Below are positions 58,716 to 64,000 of a DNA stretch of 64,000 bases, in pieces (position 1 is the stretch's first letter; every line of letters begins with the position of its first letter). A model generated the notes under the pieces. That model was not told the origin of the DNA, did no database searches, and saw nothing but the letters and a program-made list of their open reading frames with translations. Location: the NCBI GenBank assembly GCA_951804985.1, contig OX638131.1:89602349-89666348 (forward strand). The letters run 5' to 3'. The translations under genes and the position numbers were made by a program. The stretch is from Dryomyza anilis. Lineage: Eukaryota; Arthropoda; Insecta; Diptera; Dryomyzidae.

Positions 58716-59386
58716 ACACCGTAGTAAATTATACTACATTTATGTCTTTGTTTTGACAAAATGTAGTTTTTTCATATATGTTACAACTCAAAAGCAACAC
58801 TTAAGTGCTTGTCAATTCTTGGAGTCATCAGAACTGATGATGCTTAGTGGTGCTTCCATCTTCAGCATCAGAAAAACATATTTGTTTTACACTTCTATAT
58901 TACTTTGTATATTTTTTCTTGAAGTTAGAGGTATCACTGTTTAGTTTTATATATACCTTGTATCATTTTTATAATTGTTGTATCATAATTTTGTTAATAT
59001 AAAATTTCATATTAATATTTATTCATATAACTTTACGAATCTATAAAGAATTTTTTTTTTTTTATAAAATATATAAATAATTTTCTAAAATTAATTAAGC
59101 GTAGTAAAATTAAAAACATATGTAGTAATTTCTCTACACATTTTAGGACACATTTTAAGACAATAGTCTAGTTATTTCAATACAATATATACAAATCAAT
59201 ACAAATATATACAAATTTTGTATAGAAATGCATTTAAATTATGTAGCTTTTTTTGTAATACTACAACAACTACATTAATGTAGTAAAAACAAATACATTT
59301 GCTTCTGGACGTAAATCAAAGATATGTGTATTTATTTTAAAATCATTTTTATTTATTTTTAATACAGTTTTATTCAGTTTAGATTT
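58716..59386 (-). mobile_element. reverse copy of the CACCGAAAAAATNACTGTA MITE
   Basis: ACACCGTAGTAAATTATACT at the left corresponds to the complement of the 29934 end. GATGCTTAGTGGTGCTTCCA, ACTACATTAATGTAG and TACGTAAATCAAAGAT-like complement text match the 27830 element in order. It is about 670 bp and lacks the nested insertions. Confidence 0.75.
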
Positions 59387-59439
59387 AGAAAAACTGGCGT
59401 ACTTTATGAATTTATAGAACTTGTTATATGTCATAACTG

Positions 59440-60062
59440 TTATACAGATACACTGTTGTTCCTTAAAACTAATGTATAGTAAATCGATTTTGCAGTAAAA
59501 AATAAATTATTGAATCAGTTATACACTAGAACCATTACACTTAAAAACTGTTATACAGTAAAACGTTCTAAAGTATATACGTTATACAGTATAACTATTA
59601 CAAAAAAAAAAATGTGCACTGTAAGTTTGCTCTACAGTATATTTGTTATAGAATAAAACTGTATTAAAATCAAACTGTTATAAAGTAAATCTTGTATACA
59701 GCAGATCAGCGTATATGACCCTAAAACTGTTATAGACTTTAAACTGTTATACAATTTTATTCTCTAAATATGTTATACACTAAAACTGTTATAATATAAA
59801 TTTATTATACACTAAAATTGTTATACACTAAAATTGTTTTACACTAAAACTGTTATACACTAAAACTGTTGTACACTAAAATTATAATACAATATATTGT
59901 TATACACTAAAACTGTTATACACTAAAACTGTTATACACTAAAACTGTTATACACTAAAACTGTTATACACTTAAACTTTTATACACTAAAACTGTTATA
60001 CACAAAACTGTTATACACTAAAACTGTTATACAACAAAACTGTTATACACTAAAAGTCTTAT
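59440..60062. repeat. 16-bp minisatellite array 1 (ATACACTAAAACTGTT)n
   Basis: Degenerate at the left, then regular from about 59770 to 60055. Units consistently read CACT rather than CAGT. Confidence 0.92.
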
Positions 60063-61040
60063 ACTCAAAAAAAATATCATATTCGAAAAATCAAGAAATT
60101 ACCCTCCGAAATAAAAAGGTACAAATATTATTACATTTTTGTTTTTGCTCCGTTCTATAAAATTCAATTCCAACAAATTTCAATAAAAGTTTTCAATAAT
60201 CGAAAACACTTTTCGTGTAATGCACTTGTTAAAAGAATTAGCCAAAACAATAGAACCAAACTCAACAAATTGCAAACTATTATTTAAATTCTCCTTCAAC
60301 AGCAGTAGTAGCAACAGCTACAGCAGCAGCAAGAGAATCAGCAGCAACAGCCAATGCTGCCAAGAAGCAAAACATCAGACACTCAACGGCATAGAGCTGC
60401 GCCAAACAAGAAGTTATGAATTAATTAGAATAATTAATAATATTATGCTTATGAAGTGCAATGCAACTCTTTGTTTTGCCATCAAATACAGCAGCACCAG
60501 CATCAGTAGCGCCCTCAACTAATTGCAATGCATTAAGAAGCAACAACATTTCCGTTGCTGCCGACAACTTTGTGTTATTTTTTTTTTTTTTTTAGCATTT
60601 TCAATTCCAAAGTAATTCAACATCAACACTGTGTTTGCAAATTCATTAAATTGTTGATCTATATTTCGTGCCTTCACTGCGTCCTTTTGGTCCTTAGATT
60701 GGCGCTGCTTGACTTCGGGCACTATTTACCGCACGCACACAATCCCAACTATGCATTCTTATAACTGCGAAGTAATTGCAAAGTGCTGCGAAAACAACAA
60801 CGTACGCCGCATCATCATCATGGCAGCCATTGCTGCAACACTTCAAAAATTCTGCTGCTGCTGCTGATGTTTGGCTTCCGGTTGGCGGCCGTAATGCCAA
60901 GAGCCGTTGAGATACCACTCAGCGAGTGCGAAAGAATCACAAAACAAATTGAGTTAATTTCACTTATTTTTTGCATTTTTATTATTTTTCTGTTAATTAA
61001 TTTTTGAAATCTTATTTTTTTTTTAAATTTAAAATTTTGA
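60063..61040. other. spacer between the arrays with CAG/CTG-rich patches
   Basis: Less AT-rich than the surroundings. It holds CAGCAGCAGC-like runs near 60300-60355 and CTGCTGCTGCTG near 60857. Frames at 60220-60522 and 60694-61007 are serine- or leucine-rich readings on conflicting strands. I cannot support a gene, though an exon is not excluded. Confidence 0.45.
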
Positions 61041-62645
61041 AGTTTTTTACGATAGAACTGTTATACAGTAAAAGTTTTAGACAGTAAACTATTATACAAT
61101 AAACTGATATACAGTAAAACTGTTATACAGAAAACAGTTATACAGAAAACTGTTATACCGTAAAACTGGTATACAGTAAACTGATATACTGTACAATTGT
61201 TATACATTAAAAATGTTATATAGTAAAACTTTTAAACAGTAAAATTGTTATACAAAAAAACTGTTTTACAATAAAACCGTTATACAGTCAAATGTTATAC
61301 AGTAAAACTGCTCTATAGAAAACAGTTCTACAATAAAACTGCCCTGCAGTAAAATTGCTATACAATAAAACTGTTATAAATTAGAAGTCTCGCACAAAAA
61401 AGTATTATTAAAAAATGTAATGTAATACAGCAAATCTAATGTAAAACTGTTACACAATAAAACTGTTATACAACAGAAAAACTGTATTAAAATAAAACTG
61501 TTACACAGTAAAACTGTTATAAAAACTTTAATACAGTAAAACAGTAAAATAGTTATACTATAAAACTGTTATATAATAAAACTCTTATACAGAAAAAATA
61601 TTGTGAAAAGCAGTTGTTATACAGTAAAACTATTATAAAGTAATAGTCTTATACAAAAAAGTGTTATGCAATAAAACTGTTATACAGGCAAATGTTATAC
61701 AGTAAAATTGTTCTACAGTAAAACTATTCTACAGTACAATTGTTTTACAGTAAAACTGTTATATAGTAAATGGTTATACAGTCAATGCTTTATTCAGTAA
61801 GTTGTTATATAGTAAAACTATTGTATAATAAAACTGTTATACAGTAAAACTGTTTTACAGTAAAACCATTATATAATAAAACTGTTATACAGTAGAACTG
61901 TTATACAGTAAAACTGTTATACAGTAAAACTATTATACAGTAACACTGTTATACAGTAAAACTGTTTTAAAGTAACACCATTATACAGTAAAACTTTTAT
62001 ACAGTAAAAATGTTATACAGTAAAACTTTTAAACAGTAAAACTTTAGTACAGTAAAACTGTTCTACAGTAAAATTGTTATACAAAAAACTGTTATACAGA
62101 AAAACTTTTATACAGTAAACTATTATATGTAAAACTATGTAAAACTGTTACACAATAAATCTGTTATACAACAGAAAAACTGTATTAAAATAAAACTGTT
62201 ATACAGTAAAACTGTTATAAAACATTTAATACAGTAAAACAGTAAAATAGTTATACTATAAAACTGTTACATAATATAACTCCTATACAGTAAAAATATT
62301 GTGCAAAGCAGTTGTTATACAGTAAAACTATTATACAGTAATAGTCTTATACAAAAAAGTGTTATTCACTAAAACTGATATACAGGCATATGTTATACAG
62401 TAAAATTGTTCTACAGTAAAACTGTTTTACAGTAAAACCATTATATAGTGAAACTATTATACAGTAACACTGTTATACAGTAAAACTGTTTTACAGTAAC
62501 ACCATTATACAGTAAAACTTGTATACAGTAAAACTGTTATACAGAAAAACTGTTATACAGTAAAACTGTTATACAGTAAAACTGTTATACAGTAAGACTG
62601 TTATACAGTAAAACTGTTATACAGTAAAACTGTTATACAGTAAAC
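61041..62645. repeat. 16-bp minisatellite array 2 (ATACAGTAAAACTGTT)n
   Basis: About 95 units, most regular at 61830-62040 and 62400-62645. Units consistently read CAGT, making ACTGTTATACAGT nearly palindromic. A larger segment around GTAAAATAGTTATACTATAA repeats at about 61545 and 62245, so there is a higher-order period near 700 bp. Confidence 0.93.
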
Positions 62646-64000
62646 AAAAGTGGTTTTCTATATAGCCTTTGCACACTAACATTTTTTTGTAGTGAAATTA
62701 GCATATATTATATATGTAATTGTTATAACTCTAAAATTTTATAAATAAATATCCTACCTTAAATCAATATATTATATATTAAAATTTGTAACAAAAAGTG
62801 TTATACTCTAAAAAGGGACTATAGTACTATTTTTATATGTACCTATTTTAATAAATTTAGGACGTTTAAATTTCTGTACATTTGTGCTGCACTATTTTTT
62901 CTCGCAACAATTCCCAGCGAATTAGTGCCATAAATAAGCTTTAGCGCTGGCAAATAAAACACGCAGACGTTGCAGAAAATTTTAATTCAATATATGTGCT
63001 GCAAGATTATTCTAAAAGGAAGCGGAAAAATACGTAAACTCGAATAATAAAACCACCAAAGGTATGCAACGCGCATAAGTAGTTATGCAACACATAGTTA
63101 CGTGTGGTGAAATTTTGCGCAAAGATTTCCGTCTAAGGATGTCTCACGATGTACAGGGCATATACATCACAGCAACGTTTTGTGCATTACGAAATTATAG
63201 ACGATGTGAACGATGGAACGAAAGTACGAACGTACGAACACAAGTCGCACTAAACAGCTGACGAAAGCGACAACCGATGGTGCCGCCATTACAGCGAACG
63301 TGCATTTAAATTAATACCGCAGGATATGCAATAAAATGATGCATGTGTGGTTTGCGGTACAAATTAGAACCCTCAAGGATGTGCAATTAAGATGATGAAA
63401 CTTGCCTCGCAGATGACGCGAAATTTTAAAATAAATAATATTTTTTTGTATACTTTTTTTTGTGAATTTTAAACAAACAAATTTTATGCAAATCTTATTA
63501 GGCAATTATTTCGATAGATGCCAAACGCATTGCATTAACTACTTTAAAAGTAACTGCCAATGATTTTTATTAGTATGCTTTTCACTTGATAATGTTTTTA
63601 ATTGCAATAAGTACAATGTGAACTATTGTGTAAAGTGTATAATTGATGGCACTTTAAAAGTTTATTTGACTTTGTTGTGCTCTTGCTCTAGGATAACTTA
63701 TTCAAATCTACATTGAAGTAGTCAAGGAAAATTCTATCAGAAGACTAAATTATTTAATTATTTTTGTTTTCTTTTGCATACTTTTCATTAGTTAGTTATC
63801 ACAATGAGAGGTAAAACTTTATTGTTGGATTTGCGTATTGTTATAAAAAAAGTATTGCTTGAAAGTGTTGTATGTCGAGATTCGAATAATAAGAGTATGA
63901 TATAGTAAAAGTATGATATTTGAGAACTATCGTAGTTTTTATTGAATTCAACAATTTTTGTCTGATTTTAATGTTGTATAAAAATGAAGACTGCTTGATG
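62646..64000. other. unannotated sequence to window end
   Basis: No gene was recognised. The part at 63.05-63.32 kb is less AT-biased (GATGTGAACGATGGAACGAA, CGACAACCGATGGTGCCGCC) without a supportable frame. The 64-codon minus frame at 63311-63505 is unsupported. Confidence 0.4.

Noticed and set aside
60220..60522. 100-codon serine-rich frame
   Set aside because: The serine run derives from AGCAGCAGC repeats, and frames on the other strand are equally open. No homologue is recognised.
59440..62645. CRISPR-like regular repeats
   Set aside because: The arrays are directly tandem without unique spacers and lie in eukaryotic transposon-rich DNA.

Overview
This 64 kb window looks like gene-poor, AT-rich nuclear DNA from a higher dipteran fly, probably intergenic sequence or part of a very long intron. 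The evidence for a fly is five copies of a mini-me/DINE-1-like element carrying (GTCY)n microsatellites, a jockey-type reverse transcriptase fragment, a DD37E Tc1/mariner pair of the kind described from mosquitoes, and many TA-flanked miniature elements. Calyptrate flies are plausible, but the sequence does not decide it. I found no intact cellular protein gene, rRNA or functional tRNA. Almost all short open frames are by-products of low-complexity or repeat DNA.

Layout. 0.5-4.1 kb: a 15-bp minisatellite, then a 600-bp triplicated block. 5.6-11.3 kb: a tRNA-derived SINE, degenerate tandem duplications and a 2.1 kb T-poor, A-rich tract. 12.7-17 kb: a SINE with a 13-bp target-site duplication, a DINE-like element, a double foldback, a third SINE and a dead LINE reverse transcriptase. 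18.9-23.1 kb: two inverted DD37E mariner copies flanking a minisatellite that ends in a Helitron-like 3' terminus, then a foldback remnant and a tRNA-like block. 24.6-29.9 kb: a possible TIR element with an unrecognised 97-codon frame, a second DINE-like copy, and a three-level nest of transposons. 31.4-36 kb: a Harbinger-like tandem element with a nested MITE, then a DINE-like copy split by a 1.36 kb element. 37-41.7 kb: a degenerate 'gcgcgaaaatt' field broken by a MITE, a 1 kb foldback and a SINE. 43-50.9 kb: a 19-bp minisatellite field broken by several insertions, then two more DINE-like copies. 52.7-53.5 kb: a TIR element with a GC-rich internal minisatellite. 56.3-59.4 kb: a tandem duplication hit by a foldback, a second SINE family and a further MITE. 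59.4-62.6 kb: two related 16-bp minisatellites around a CAG-rich spacer.

The most informative signals are the insertions that can be dated against each other. Several elements sit inside another repeat whose uninterrupted copy is elsewhere in the window. These natural empty sites fix target duplications directly: 4 bp for the GGGCCATTCCA family, TA for two MITE families. None of the mobile copies appears capable of moving itself. The nearest to coding capacity are the frameshifted mariner at 21.1-22.4 kb and the 5'-truncated LINE at 16.1-17.0 kb.
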